64,000 bases of DNA, taken from Pontibacter aquaedesilientis. Lineage in GTDB: Bacteria; Bacteroidota; Bacteroidia; Cytophagales; Hymenobacteraceae. The translations under genes were made by a program, and so were the position numbers. The stretch lies in the NCBI RefSeq assembly GCF_014773225.1, contig NZ_JACXAJ010000002.1:62001-126000 (forward strand), in the 5' to 3' direction. Positions 45,468-54,704 of this stretch are shown one piece after another. How positions within the stretch are numbered: position 1 is the first letter of the stretch; every line of letters begins with the position of its first letter. The notes beneath the pieces were generated by a model. The model was not told where the DNA came from and did no database searches. It saw only the letters and a program-made list of their open reading frames with translations.

Positions 45468-46703
45468 ATGATAAGGTATATGACACACAAGCAACGCAGC
45501 TACGGTAAGGTAGTTTTAGCAGTTATAGCACTCTTGCTGGCAAGCTGCAACTCTCCCCAGTCTGAGCAAAAGGCAGACAAAACAGCCGAAGTACAATCTG
45601 ATGACGACATAGACACCTCCATGGTATACGTGGGCACTTACGCCAAACCCGAACAGGAAAGTATCTGGCTCTACAGGCTGAATACAGCAACTGGCGAACT
45701 CAGACGAGTGCTGGGTGTGAGGGCCGGTGAGAATCCATCTTACCTGGCGCTGGACAAAGACCAACGTTTTCTTTATGCCGTGAACGAAACGGGAAATTAT
45801 CAGGGAGAAAAAAATGGGGCGGTCAGTGCTTTTGCTATTGATCAAAAAACGGGCGACCTAAAGCTGTTGAATAAAGTGCCTTCATATGGAATGGCACCTT
45901 GCCACATTTCGCTGGATGAGCCGAATAAAACGATAATGGTTGCGAATTACACAGGAGGTAATATAGTGGCCTTCCCTATTCAGGAAAATGGCACCATAGG
46001 GGAAGAACTTCCAATTATACATCCGCCGAACACCGGGTCAGGCCCTAACAAAGAGCGACAGGAGGCAGGCCATGCGCATTACATTGGTCCCAGCCCCGAT
46101 GGAAGGTTTGCCTTTTCAGTAGACTTGGGTACGGATGAAATTCTGAGGTATAAGCTGAATTCCGAGCGGGCGGCAGTAACAACTGAAACCTATGGTAAAT
46201 CTATTGCTTTTGCTGGCAAGCCTGGCGCAGGTCCGCGGCATATGATTTTCCATCCCGATGGCCGTTTTGCCTACGTGATCAACGAGCTTAACTCTACCAT
46301 GACCGCCCTGGCCTATGATAGTGAGAAAGGTGAGTTCGCTGAGCTTCAAACCATCAGCACACTATCTGCTGATTACAAAGGAGACAACTCCTGCGCTGCT
46401 GTGAAGGTATCGGCGGATGGGAAATACCTGTATGGCTCGAACCGAGGCCATAACAGCATCGTGGTATACGCTATCGATGGTGGAACGGGCAAACTGACGC
46501 TGGTGCAGCACCAAGCTACAGGCGGCGACTGGCCTCGTGATTTCACGCTCGACCTGACGGGCAATGTGATGCTGGTTGCTAATGAGCGATCCAATTCCAT
46601 CGTTTCCTTCAAAGTAGACAAAGCCAGTGGCCGGTTAACGCCAGCGGGGTATGAAGTGAAGGTGCAGAAACCAGTCTGCCTACAGGTGGTGCCGGCGTTT
46701 TAA
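45468..46703 (+). CDS. Lactonase-family seven-bladed beta-propeller lipoprotein
   Basis: 411 residues; an ATG at 45480 is an alternative. The signal VVLAVIALLLASC ends in a lipobox Cys. Repeated blades such as NPSYLALDKDQRFLYAVNE, GAGPRHMIFHPDGRFAYVINE and VKVSADGKYLYGSNRG and the end GGDWPRDFTLDLTG match the lactonase/YbhE family, to which 6-phosphogluconolactonase belongs. A lipid anchor argues against a role on phosphogluconolactone in the cytoplasm. Function unknown. Confidence 0.85.
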   Translation: MIRYMTHKQRSYGKVVLAVIALLLASCNSPQSEQKADKTAEVQSDDDIDTSMVYVGTYAKPEQESIWLYRLNTATGELRRVLGVRAGENPSYLALDKDQRFLYAVNETGNYQGEKNGAVSAFAIDQKTGDLKLLNKVPSYGMAPCHISLDEPNKTIMVANYTGGNIVAFPIQENGTIGEELPIIHPPNTGSGPNKERQEAGHAHYIGPSPDGRFAFSVDLGTDEILRYKLNSERAAVTTETYGKSIAFAGKPGAGPRHMIFHPDGRFAYVINELNSTMTALAYDSEKGEFAELQTISTLSADYKGDNSCAAVKVSADGKYLYGSNRGHNSIVVYAIDGGTGKLTLVQHQATGGDWPRDFTLDLTGNVMLVANERSNSIVSFKVDKASGRLTPAGYEVKVQKPVCLQVVPAF

Positions 46704-46716
46704 TAGAAAGCTATAC

Positions 46717-47556
46717 CTATTTTAATGCTCGTACTTTCTGGAAGAACAGGAGGTGATACTCCAGGGCGTTTCCCCAGTAGGCCCAGGAGTGGGTACCCGG
46801 TCGCTCTGTGTATTCATGCGGCACTTTTTCATACACCAGTCGGCGGTGCAATTCACGGTTGTCCTCTATCAGGAAATCATCCACACCGCAATCGATCATA
46901 AAATGCACGCCACTTTGCTTCAGTAGCGGCACCATATGCACAATGGAATTGGCTTCGTATACCTGCTGATTCTCTGTTTTCGGTCCGAGCACCGCCTCTA
47001 TACTGGGCAATAGATTTTTGCGGTCTATACCGGCTACGTTTAAAGAGCCGCTCATGCTGCCGGCTGCCAGGTATAACTCCGGGTGGCGAGTGGCCAGGTA
47101 TAGCGCCCCATGTCCGCCCATGCTCAGGCCAGAAATGAAGCGACTGTTTCGCTCAGGAATAGCCCTATACCTGCTCTCAACTTCCTTTCGCAGTTCGCTG
47201 GTGATGAACGTTTCGTACTGGCTGGCTTTGTCAACCGGGCTGTCATAATACCAACTGCCATACCCGCCATCAGGCGTTACAATGATGAGCTGGTACTTAT
47301 CGGACATATTCTGTAGCAGGTCTTTCTGAGGCGGCACTTTGAGCCAGTTGCTGAAGTTGCCGCTGTAGCCGTGCAGCAGGTATAGCACCGGGTAAGGGCC
47401 GTTCTTTTTCTTCTTATAACTGTCCGGTGTCACCACCCCCGCTTTCAAAATTTTCTGCATGGAAGGGCTTTGGATGAGCAGCGTATCCACCTTGGCTTGG
47501 GCGGAAAGTGACGTGAGAAAAAGGAATAGGAAGAAGGTATAGAAGCTCTTTTGCAT
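46717..47556 (-). CDS. Secreted alpha/beta-hydrolase esterase (esterase D family)
   Basis: 279 residues with a signal peptide ending SAQA. GLSMGGHGA carries the serine nucleophile; PVLYLLHGYSGNFSNW supplies the oxyanion region, VDDFL the acid, and RPGTHSWAYWG the histidine. The family contains S-formylglutathione hydrolases, tributyrin esterases and acetyl xylan esterases; the secretion signal makes an esterase on an extracellular substrate more likely. Convergent with the lactonase gene with 13 bases between. Confidence 0.87.
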   Translation of the reverse strand: MQKSFYTFFLFLFLTSLSAQAKVDTLLIQSPSMQKILKAGVVTPDSYKKKKNGPYPVLYLLHGYSGNFSNWLKVPPQKDLLQNMSDKYQLIIVTPDGGYGSWYYDSPVDKASQYETFITSELRKEVESRYRAIPERNSRFISGLSMGGHGALYLATRHPELYLAAGSMSGSLNVAGIDRKNLLPSIEAVLGPKTENQQVYEANSIVHMVPLLKQSGVHFMIDCGVDDFLIEDNRELHRRLVYEKVPHEYTERPGTHSWAYWGNALEYHLLFFQKVRALK

Positions 47557-47760
47557 GGTCTCAGGTATAGCGTAACTGCAAATTAAAAAATTTGGTCGTA
47601 TCCCGTGAATCAGGTATAGCGAATAAGCAAGACAAATAAAAAAGGGCAGCAGCTATCTGCCGGATGGGCTAGCAGTGTGAAGAATCACAACATCCGTTAC
47701 TTCAACCAGGCAGAAAAGAAGCAGGTCGGGACGTAGGTGCAAGGCAATGGTTACTTGTGC

Positions 47761-48057
47761 TTATATAAGATAATCCCGGCACACAATAAAGTACACCACT
47801 ACTAATGTAAGCAGGCCAACTGCCAGGAAAAGGCGACTGTAGCGTTGTCCTCTGTCGGTGCTGAACAAATGCCTGGACAACAACAAAACGCCCATGAGCT
47901 CCAGGGCAAATGCGATGATGGTGGTGTAATGGAGGGAGCCAAAACCGGCAGGGGGGAATCTTAGAACACTGAAAATGGACAACAGCATACCGCCAGCGAT
48001 CAGGCAGGTACCGACCGTTCTCAGGTTTATCCTTAAAAATGCTTTTTTATCCTGCAT
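47761..48057 (-). CDS. Hypothetical three-helix membrane protein
   Basis: 98 residues from the ATG at 48057 (MQDKKAFLRINLRTVG); a longer frame to 48135 starts with less likely sequence. Three hydrophobic segments (VGTCLIAGGMLLSIFSVLRF, TIIAFALELMGVLLLS, LFLAVGLLTLVVVYFIV). No motif recognised. Downstream of nothing related. Confidence 0.6.
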   Translation of the reverse strand: MQDKKAFLRINLRTVGTCLIAGGMLLSIFSVLRFPPAGFGSLHYTTIIAFALELMGVLLLSRHLFSTDRGQRYSRLFLAVGLLTLVVVYFIVCRDYLI

Positions 48058-48133
48058 GGATATATTATGTTTTTTTAGATATAGGGAATATTGCATAAAA
48101 GGTTTCATGCAGTTCCCTGTAAGAATGAAAAAC

Positions 48134-48163
48134 AAAAAGGCCTCCCAAACTGGAAGGCCTTTT
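48134..48163 (-). terminator. Terminator of clpB
   Basis: On the minus strand AAAAGGCCTTCC pairs with GGGAGGCCTTTT with one mismatch around AGTTT, followed by TTTTTGTTTTT, 35 bases past the clpB stop. Confidence 0.8.
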
Positions 48164-48198
48164 GCTCAACTAAACTTTACTCTTATTACACAATCTGC

Positions 48199-50817
48199 TT
48201 ACCCTTGGGTGGGTAATTCAATGTTCACATTATTGAAACGAATCTGTCCGTTGTCTAGTACAGCCTCTACCACAGAATCTTTATTTACGTGGCCGGCCAA
48301 TATCTCTTTGGACAGTTCGTTGAGCACCTGACGCTGCAGCACACGCTTCAGCGGACGGGCACCGAACTGCGGATCGTAGCCCTGCTCGCCCAGGTAATCC
48401 AGTACCTCGTTGGTGGCAATGAGCTGTATACCTGACTCTTCCAGACGCTCCTGGATGTGGCCGAACTGGATCGTCACGATCTTGCGAATATCCTCGCGGC
48501 TCAGCGGACGGAACATCACCAGCTCATCAATTCGGTTCAGGAACTCCGGTCTAACGGATTTCTTGAGCAACTCGAACACTTCATCCTTGGTCTGCTCCAG
48601 CATGTCGTCCTGGTTGAACGGCGTCATCTTCTCAAAATTCGCCTGGATGATCTGCGAACCGATGTTGGAGGTCATGATGATGATCGTGTTCTTGAAATTC
48701 ACCACACGCCCTTTGCTGTCGGTCAGGCGGCCATCGTCGAGCACTTGCAACAGGATGTTGAACACATCCGGATGCGCCTTCTCAATCTCGTCGAGCAGCA
48801 CCACAGAATATGGCTTGCGGCGCACTGCCTCGGTTAACTGGCCACCTTCGTCGTAGCCCACGTATCCCGGAGGCGCTCCAATCATGCGGCTCACAGCGTG
48901 GCGCTCCTGGTACTCGCTCATGTCGATGCGCACCATGGCGTTCTCGTCGTTGAACAGGTAGTCGGCCAATGCCTTGGCTAGCTCCGTCTTACCCACACCG
49001 GTTGTACCCAGGAAGATGAAGGAGCCAATCGGGCGTTTCGGGTCCTGCAGACCGGCACGGCTGCGGCGCACGGCGTCAGAAATGGCCTGTATGGCTTCTT
49101 CCTGACCTGCTACACGCTTGCCCAGTTCTTCCTCCAGGTGCAATAGTTTTTCGCGGTCGCTTTGCAGCATTTTGCTTACCGGTATACCTGTCCACTTGGC
49201 CACTACTTCGCCAATGTCTTCGGCGGTGACTTCCTCCTGTAGCATCGGGTTTTCGCCCTGCATTTGGTGTACCTGCTCCTGTAGTTCTTTGAGTTTCGCC
49301 TCGGCTTCCTGAATCTTGCCATAGCGCAACTCTGCCACACGGCCATAGTCACCGGAGCGCTCGGCCTGCTCAGCTTCCAGTTTATAGTTTTCGATGTTCT
49401 CCTTCGCTTTCTGAATGCCCTCAATGATCTGCTTTTCGTTCTGCCACTTGGCTTTCAGGTCGTCGCGTTTCGTAGATAGCTCGGCAATCTCTTTGGAAAG
49501 CACCGTTTCTTTGTCTTTGTCGTTTTCGCGGCGAATCGCTTCCCGCTCAATCTCGAGCTGCATGATGCGGCGCTGCAGTTCGTCCAGTTCCACCGGCAAA
49601 GAGTCGATCTCGATGCGCAGCTTAGCGGCCGCTTCGTCCATCAGGTCAATGGCCTTGTCAGGTAGGAAGCGGTCGGTGATGTAGCGGTTCGATAGCTCTA
49701 CCGCCGCAATGATGGCGTCGTCCTTGATCCGTACCCCGTGGTGTACCTCATATTTGTCTTTGATACCGCGCAGGATCGAAATGGCATCCGGAACGCTTGG
49801 CTCGTCCACCATCACCGCCTGAAAACGACGCTCCAGTGCCTTGTCCTTCTCGATATACTTTTGGTATTCTTTGAGCGTGGTCGCACCAATAGCGTGCAAC
49901 TCACCTCGCGCCAGGGCAGGTTTAAGCAGGTTGGCTGCGTCCATGGCACTCTCACCACCGGCACCCGCCCCAATCAGAGTATGGATCTCATCTATAAAGA
50001 GCACGATTTCGCCCTCAGCGTCCACCACTTCTTTGATCACTGCCTTCAGACGCTCCTCAAACTCACCCTTATACTTGGCACCTGCCACTAGCAGACCCAT
50101 ATCCAGGCTCATGAGGGTTTTATTTTTCAGGTTCTCGGGTACGTCACCGCTGACGATGCGCTGCGCCAAACCCTCTACAATAGCAGTCTTTCCCACACCG
50201 GGCTCGCCCAGCAGTACCGGGTTATTTTTGGTGCGGCGACTCAGAATCTGCAGCACACGGCGAATCTCCTCATCACGTCCGATCACCGGGTCAATCTTGC
50301 CGTTGCGGGCCATCTCGTTCAGGTCGCGGGCGTAGCGCTTGAGGGAGTTGTACTTTGCCTCAGCGTTCTGATCCGTCACTTTGGTGCCGCCGCGCAGTTC
50401 CTTAATCGCTTTTTTCAGGTCTTTCTCATTAAAGCCAACGTCCTTCATGATGCCGGCTACCTTATCACGGCCCGCCATGATGCCGAGCAGGATGTGCTCG
50501 ATGGCTACATATTCATCCCCGAATTCCTTCAGGTAAGAAGTGGCCTTTTGCAATGCTGCCGCGGCATCGTTGGCCAGATATGGATTCCCGCCGCTCACTT
50601 TGGGGTAAGCCGCTACCGTCTCGTCCAGCTTGGTGTGCAGGATGTTGCCGTTGATGTTCAGTTTCTTGAGTAGAAAATTAGTGACGTTCTCGTCCGTCTC
50701 CAGAATCGCTTTTAAAATGTGCCCGGTTTCGATCGCCTGCTGCTGGAAGCCGCCTGCTATCTCAGTGGCCTTTTGAATGGCCTCCTGGGCTTTGATGGTA
50801 TAGTTATTAAAGTTCAT
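48199..50817 (-). CDS. clpB: ATP-dependent disaggregase ClpB
   Basis: 872 residues, complete for the family. N-terminal Clp domain, first AAA+ module with GEPGVGKT and VLFIDEIHT, a long coiled-coil middle domain (about 400-530), and the second AAA+ module with [15 protein letters not shown] and [14 protein letters not shown]. No C-terminal ClpP-binding loop signature. It resolves aggregates with DnaK. ATG at 50817. Single gene. Confidence 0.97.
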   Translation of the reverse strand: MNFNNYTIKAQEAIQKATEIAGGFQQQAIETGHILKAILETDENVTNFLLKKLNINGNILHTKLDETVAAYPKVSGGNPYLANDAAAALQKATSYLKEFGDEYVAIEHILLGIMAGRDKVAGIMKDVGFNEKDLKKAIKELRGGTKVTDQNAEAKYNSLKRYARDLNEMARNGKIDPVIGRDEEIRRVLQILSRRTKNNPVLLGEPGVGKTAIVEGLAQRIVSGDVPENLKNKTLMSLDMGLLVAGAKYKGEFEERLKAVIKEVVDAEGEIVLFIDEIHTLIGAGAGGESAMDAANLLKPALARGELHAIGATTLKEYQKYIEKDKALERRFQAVMVDEPSVPDAISILRGIKDKYEVHHGVRIKDDAIIAAVELSNRYITDRFLPDKAIDLMDEAAAKLRIEIDSLPVELDELQRRIMQLEIEREAIRRENDKDKETVLSKEIAELSTKRDDLKAKWQNEKQIIEGIQKAKENIENYKLEAEQAERSGDYGRVAELRYGKIQEAEAKLKELQEQVHQMQGENPMLQEEVTAEDIGEVVAKWTGIPVSKMLQSDREKLLHLEEELGKRVAGQEEAIQAISDAVRRSRAGLQDPKRPIGSFIFLGTTGVGKTELAKALADYLFNDENAMVRIDMSEYQERHAVSRMIGAPPGYVGYDEGGQLTEAVRRKPYSVVLLDEIEKAHPDVFNILLQVLDDGRLTDSKGRVVNFKNTIIIMTSNIGSQIIQANFEKMTPFNQDDMLEQTKDEVFELLKKSVRPEFLNRIDELVMFRPLSREDIRKIVTIQFGHIQERLEESGIQLIATNEVLDYLGEQGYDPQFGARPLKRVLQRQVLNELSKEILAGHVNKDSVVEAVLDNGQIRFNNVNIELPTQG

Positions 50818-50948
50818 AGCCTTTGCTGTTTTCCATTAGTATTAGTTCTACGGGCACAGCAGCAAAGGATACACCAATGGGATTTAAAGGTGATTTTTAT
50901 GAAATTATGGCAGGATTTGGCAAATTGAATGAATGTAATTGCGCCAAA

Positions 50949-50990
50949 TTGTCTGAATCAGAATTTTTAGGATTTAAAAGGATGGGCAGG
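50949..50990. repeat. Left flanking repeat of the GxxExxY gene
   Basis: TTGTCTGAATCAGAATTTTT followed by AGGATTTAAAAGGATGGGCAGG: the TTGTCTGAATCAG leader plus AGGATTT units with a period of about nine or ten bases. An inverted copy lies at 51497-51541, so the two bracket the GxxExxY gene. Confidence 0.75.
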
Positions 50991-51066
50991 GCTGATAATG
51001 TCTTGTCTCAATTAAGATCGAACTGATTTGGTTGAAGGATGAATAGTGATTTAGAAGGCTTTGTAA

Positions 51067-51447
51067 TTACTGCTTGGGTTTGTTATTGAATATCTTTTTG
51101 TATTGTAGGCTGAGTGCTCCGAAATTTATGAGGAGTCCGATGGGGAAATTGTAAGCTACGGTATAATTTTTTGCTTGAGCCAGATGGATGTCCTCTAAAT
51201 TGACGATAGCTTTTAGCTCTACCACCACTGTATCTTCCACAATAAAATCCGCTCTTCGGGTACCCACTTCTATACCATCATAAAAAATCGCTTGTTCCTT
51301 CTCTCGTTCAAAGCTCAATCCCGCTTTTTGGAGTTCAATTGCTAGGCAGCGCTGATAAATTACCTCCTGAAACCCACTCCCAATGGAATTGTGGACTTTC
51401 ATAGCACTACCAATAATCTTGAAAGTAATATCATCAAATTGTTGCAT
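51067..51447 (-). CDS. GxxExxY protein
   Basis: 126 residues. GSGFQEVIY is the name-giving motif, with FEREKEQAIFYDG, RADFIVED and VELKAI next, which resemble the core of a PD-(D/E)xK nuclease fold (D-x11-ELK), then PIGLLINFGA. The function is not established; the family is common in Bacteroidota, often with TTGTCTGAATCAGGATTT repeats around it, as here. It lies between inverted copies of that repeat at 50949-50990 and 51497-51541, which suggests a small mobile cassette. Confidence 0.9.
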   Translation of the reverse strand: MQQFDDITFKIIGSAMKVHNSIGSGFQEVIYQRCLAIELQKAGLSFEREKEQAIFYDGIEVGTRRADFIVEDTVVVELKAIVNLEDIHLAQAKNYTVAYNFPIGLLINFGALSLQYKKIFNNKPKQ

Positions 51448-51496
51448 CGGTATATCGCTAAAACCAAATGATTCTTAATTCACGAAAAACATTATC

Positions 51497-51541
51497 AATC
51501 CTGAAAATCCTTTTAAATCCTAAAAATCCTGATTCAGACAA
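51497..51541. repeat. Right flanking repeat of the GxxExxY gene
   Basis: AATCCTGAAAATCC, TTTTAAATCCTAAAAATCCT and GATTCAGACAA: inverted relative to the copy at 50949. The GACAA end overlaps the nfi coding end, so the repeat provides the last codons and stop (AAG CTT GTC TGA) of nfi on the minus strand. Confidence 0.75.
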
Positions 51542-52217
51542 GCTTTTTAAACACCGCCGCAAAATGGTCAGCCAGCCTTGTTGGCTCCGGAAGTTTATGC
51601 TTCACGGCACAGGCCAATGCAATTTGAGTCGCAAACTGCAGGTCCATTAAGTGGCCGGGGGAGACGAATACGGGCTTTACGTTGTCTTTGGTGCGCAGTA
51701 CGTTGCCAACCACTTCCCCTTTATACTCCAGCGGTGAAAGAGCACCTTTGTGCAAGGCCGGTTCTTTATACCTGCCTACCAGTACTTTTTTGGCTACGCC
51801 GATAGTCGGTTTGTTCAGGTGCAGACCCAAATGGGTGGCTATACCCAGGCGGCGGGGGTGGGAGATGCCATGGCCGTCCACCATGATCAGATCTGGCTTT
51901 TGGTGCAACTTTTCGTAAGCCTTGAGCAGGTTAGGCGCTTCGCGGAAAGACAGGAAACCGGGAACGTAGGGCAGCTCTACTTCGCCGTAATGCCATACCT
52001 TCTCCAGCACTTCCAGGCTTGGGTAAGAGAGCAGCACAAATACCGATAAAATGTGGTCTTCGCCTACAAAGGAAGAGTCGCAGCCGGCAATAAGCCTCAA
52101 GTCGAAATCAGGCTTTTGGATGATGATGCGCTCCTGCATTTGGCGCTGCTGCTCGGTCAATCGCGCCAGTATAGCTGGATCCGGGGCAGGCTGGTCGAAG
52201 CGTCGGTAGTAGGGCAT
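51534..52217 (-). CDS. nfi: Deoxyribonuclease V (endonuclease V)
   Basis: Cuts DNA next to deaminated bases, mainly hypoxanthine. 227 residues. AGCDSSF, YVPGFLSFREAP, DGHGISHPRRLGIATHLG and GVAKKVLVG are the family motifs with the metal-binding acidic residues and the substrate-wedge PYVPG. The 3' end lies inside the GxxExxY flanking repeat, which provides its stop codon; the 5' side is near the 146-base repeat at 52227-52372. Confidence 0.92.
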   Translation of the reverse strand: MPYYRRFDQPAPDPAILARLTEQQRQMQERIIIQKPDFDLRLIAGCDSSFVGEDHILSVFVLLSYPSLEVLEKVWHYGEVELPYVPGFLSFREAPNLLKAYEKLHQKPDLIMVDGHGISHPRRLGIATHLGLHLNKPTIGVAKKVLVGRYKEPALHKGALSPLEYKGEVVGNVLRTKDNVKPVFVSPGHLMDLQFATQIALACAVKHKLPEPTRLADHFAAVFKKLV

Positions 52218-52226
52218 GTGTTTGAA

Positions 52227-52372
52227 TTTTGAATGAGTGATTGAGTGAATGAGTGAATTTTTATTATCGTAATAATTGGGAAGAGATAAGCTGTGGTCTT
52301 GTACGAATCCAGACAGAACCTGATCTTTTCATTTAAATTATTCCACTCAATCACTCATTCACTCATTCAAAA
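52227..52372. repeat. 146-bp inverted-repeat element, copy A
   Basis: The left arm has GAATGAGTGATTGAGTGA-type units after TTTT and the right arm is its inverse (ACTCAATCACTCATTC, then AAAA), about 28 bases paired with two A/T exchanges. The middle includes a conserved core GTACGAATCCAGACAGAACC. A second copy of 145 bases occurs at 53916-54060. The element starts nine bases upstream of the nfi start and ends five bases before the stop codon of the next gene. Confidence 0.8.
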
Positions 52373-52377
52373 TTATC

Positions 52378-53061
52378 TTAAGCGCTGCAAGGGTAGATAA
52401 GTTTAGTGAAGAGGAGTCGCCATTGCCCGTCTACCTGCCCGAAGTGAAACTCAAATGAAGTGGCCGTATGAAGCACCGATTTTTGAAGGAGTGGGAGGGA
52501 AGACTTTACGCGATCGATCTCTTGATTGGATAGGCTGGCGTAATCCCAGTAACCGCTTCTCTGAAACTTGTCTGGTGAACCTGCAAAGCAACCCTCCTTG
52601 CTATACCCTGATTGGCCCTTCTCATAGTCCATATCTCCACAGTCGAAGCGGGGCCATACCTCTTCCTTCAGGTCACACTCTTTTACTTCTTCGCGCACCG
52701 TGAAAAACGATCTGTCCTGGAAATCCCGCCTGAAACGCCGGATGTCCGTAACGTGTGTCATTTTGGGCATGGCCCCAGGCTGCTCGATCACCCATACGCC
52801 GTAGTCGGGATGTATGAACTGGTTAAGGACAGTGGTGTCCGAATTATGCAGTGCCGTTAGGAATTGCGTAAAGGCTGTCTTAAAGCGGATAGAGTCCTGA
52901 CCAGGCATCGTGTTTCTGCGTAGGTGCTCCTCCTGTACTTCCTCCAGTCGCTTTTCCTCTTCCGATTCGGCGGTAGCCAGGTTTTGTTCTTTGGAACCAC
53001 AGCCTGCCAGCCACAGCAAAGCTACCAGGCAGGCAATATAAAAATTACAATAGCAAAGCAT
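52378..53061 (-). CDS. Hypothetical lipoprotein
   Basis: 227 residues with a lipoprotein signal (ACLVALLWLAGC, lipidated Cys at about residue 21). The mature protein has TQFLTALHNSDTTVLNQFIHPDYGVW, a pattern of small periplasmic or surface lipoproteins in Bacteroidota, and WPRFDCGDMDYEKG, with no recognised family. The stop codon lies five bases after copy A of the 145-bp repeat. Function unknown. Confidence 0.65.
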   Translation of the reverse strand: MLCYCNFYIACLVALLWLAGCGSKEQNLATAESEEEKRLEEVQEEHLRRNTMPGQDSIRFKTAFTQFLTALHNSDTTVLNQFIHPDYGVWVIEQPGAMPKMTHVTDIRRFRRDFQDRSFFTVREEVKECDLKEEVWPRFDCGDMDYEKGQSGYSKEGCFAGSPDKFQRSGYWDYASLSNQEIDRVKSSLPLLQKSVLHTATSFEFHFGQVDGQWRLLFTKLIYPCSA

Positions 53062-53224
53062 GATCGATGTATGAAGGTATAGCTCCTATACGCTCGGCAA
53101 GTCAATTAGATCGGTAACCTGCCTGGCATGGAGGTATACCACAAACTTTCAACTATTGCTATACCGGGTCGTAAATTAAATGATTGAGGTACAGTGTGAT
53201 AGCAAATTATGAAAGCAAGCGATT

Positions 53225-53908
53225 ATGGCAAATTATCTTTTTAATGACAGTGTGCGCATTGAGGTGCAGCATGCTCAGTTGACCGGAGACCTCGTCGTTC
53301 CGGAAGGGGCAAAGGGACTTGTGGTCTTCTCGCATGGCAGTGGCAGCAGTCGGCTTAGTTCACGCAACCGGTTCGTTGCCGAGCACCTGCAGCGCTCAGG
53401 CTTTGCCACCTTGTTGTTCGATCTGCTGACGCAGGAGGAAGACCAACTGCGCGAAAACCGATTCGATATACAATTGCTGACCAATCGGCTGGTGGACGTG
53501 GTGAACTGGCTGCAACATAACCAGCACACCAGGGAACTGCGCATCGGTCTGTTCGGGGCAAGCACCGGCGCGGCATCTGCCTTGAGTGCTGCAGCGGCTA
53601 TGAGCGGAGACATCATCTATGCGGTGGTGAGCCGCGGTGGACGCCCTGATCTGGCGGGCCCTCTGCTGCATGATGTGCAGAGCCCGACTTTGCTGATTGT
53701 GGGCGGACTCGATGAGGAGGTGCTGGACTTAAACAGACAGGCGCAGGATCAGATGCAATGCATCAAGGACCTGGAGATTGTGCCCGACGCAACACACTTG
53801 TTTGAGGAACCCGGAGCGTTGGAGATGGCGGCGCAGCTGGCCACCGACTGGTTCAGGAAATACCTGGAGGCAGGCAAACAACACCCGCTGCACCAGGATA
53901 GGCCTTAG
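53225..53908 (+). CDS. Dienelactone-hydrolase-like alpha/beta hydrolase
   Basis: 227 residues, no signal. VVFSHGSGSSRLSSRNRFVAEHL is the oxyanion region, LFGASTGAASAL holds the serine nucleophile, and DATHLFEEPGALE the histidine; the acid is in VGGLDEEVL. In many bacteria this domain is fused to a phosphoribosyltransferase domain. The phosphoribosyltransferase gene here is the next gene on the same strand, separated by a 145-bp repeat element. The substrate is unknown. Confidence 0.82.
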   Translation: MANYLFNDSVRIEVQHAQLTGDLVVPEGAKGLVVFSHGSGSSRLSSRNRFVAEHLQRSGFATLLFDLLTQEEDQLRENRFDIQLLTNRLVDVVNWLQHNQHTRELRIGLFGASTGAASALSAAAAMSGDIIYAVVSRGGRPDLAGPLLHDVQSPTLLIVGGLDEEVLDLNRQAQDQMQCIKDLEIVPDATHLFEEPGALEMAAQLATDWFRKYLEAGKQHPLHQDRP

Positions 53909-53915
53909 TGTTTAA

Positions 53916-54060
53916 TTTTGAATGAGTGAATGAGTGATTGAGTGAATGCTTTTTCTGAAATGATTGTGAATCGATATGTTGTGATCGTGTACGCATCCGA
54001 ACTAAACCGGATCCTCTGACTTTAATTATTCCATCCATTCACTCAGTCACTCATTCAAAA
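53916..54060. repeat. 145-bp inverted-repeat element, copy B
   Basis: Left arm GAATGAGTGAATGAGTGA, right arm CACTCAGTCACTCATTC, and a middle that aligns with copy A (GTACGCATCCGAACTAAACC, then TTAATTATTCCA). Identity over the middle is roughly three quarters. It starts eight bases after the hydrolase stop and ends 17 bases before the start of the phosphoribosyltransferase. Confidence 0.8.
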
Positions 54061-54077
54061 CTCAAAATTCTCCAGGT

Positions 54078-54695
54078 ATGGAATATATCAGAAATAGGGA
54101 AGAGGCAGCGGAGTTGTTGGCCGATCGGCTTGAAAAGTACAAAGGCCGAAAGGGGGTGGTGCTAGCTATTCCGAGGGGTGGCGTGCCGGTAGCGGCTCCC
54201 ATTGCAAGGCGGCTGGGCATGCCCTTGGAAGTGACTGTCTCTAAAAAGATTGGACATCCGTTTAACCCCGAATTTGCCATCGGCGCCGTGAGTCTGGAGG
54301 ATGTAGAGGTGGACGACAGAATAGATGTGCCGCATGAGTACATTGCGGCCGAAACAGAGCGTATACGCCAAAGCCTGCGCAAAAAATACCAACTCTTTAT
54401 GGGGAACAGGCAACCAGTCGAACTCAGAGACCGCCTTGTCATTATTGTGGATGATGGCATTGCCACTGGCAAGACACTGCTGTCGACCGTGAACATGGTG
54501 AAGAAACAGCAGCCTCAGATGCTGATCGTGGCTGTGCCTGTAGCACCTAGGTCAGCCATCGAGCAATTCGAGTCCATTGTGGACGAGGTGGTATGTTTGC
54601 TCGTACCGCCTTTTTTCCAGGCAGTAGGGCAGTTTTACCAGGAGTTTACCCAAACAAGCGACGAAGAGGTGATAGAATTGCTGCGGAACCAGTAA
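54078..54695 (+). CDS. Phosphoribosyltransferase family protein
   Basis: 205 residues. VIIVDDGIATGKT is the PRPP-binding motif, with the earlier GVVLAIPRGGVPVAAPIA. Nucleobase specificity cannot be read; the fused form with a dienelactone hydrolase in other bacteria is of unknown substrate. Downstream of that hydrolase on the same strand, separated by copy B of the repeat, and convergent with the SGNH gene. Confidence 0.87.
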   Translation: MEYIRNREEAAELLADRLEKYKGRKGVVLAIPRGGVPVAAPIARRLGMPLEVTVSKKIGHPFNPEFAIGAVSLEDVEVDDRIDVPHEYIAAETERIRQSLRKKYQLFMGNRQPVELRDRLVIIVDDGIATGKTLLSTVNMVKKQQPQMLIVAVPVAPRSAIEQFESIVDEVVCLLVPPFFQAVGQFYQEFTQTSDEEVIELLRNQ

Positions 54696-54704
54696 CAAAT
54701 TAGC

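Noticed and set aside
52227..54060. CRISPR array
   Set aside because: Units are degenerate and contiguous with no unique spacers and no cas genes in the window.
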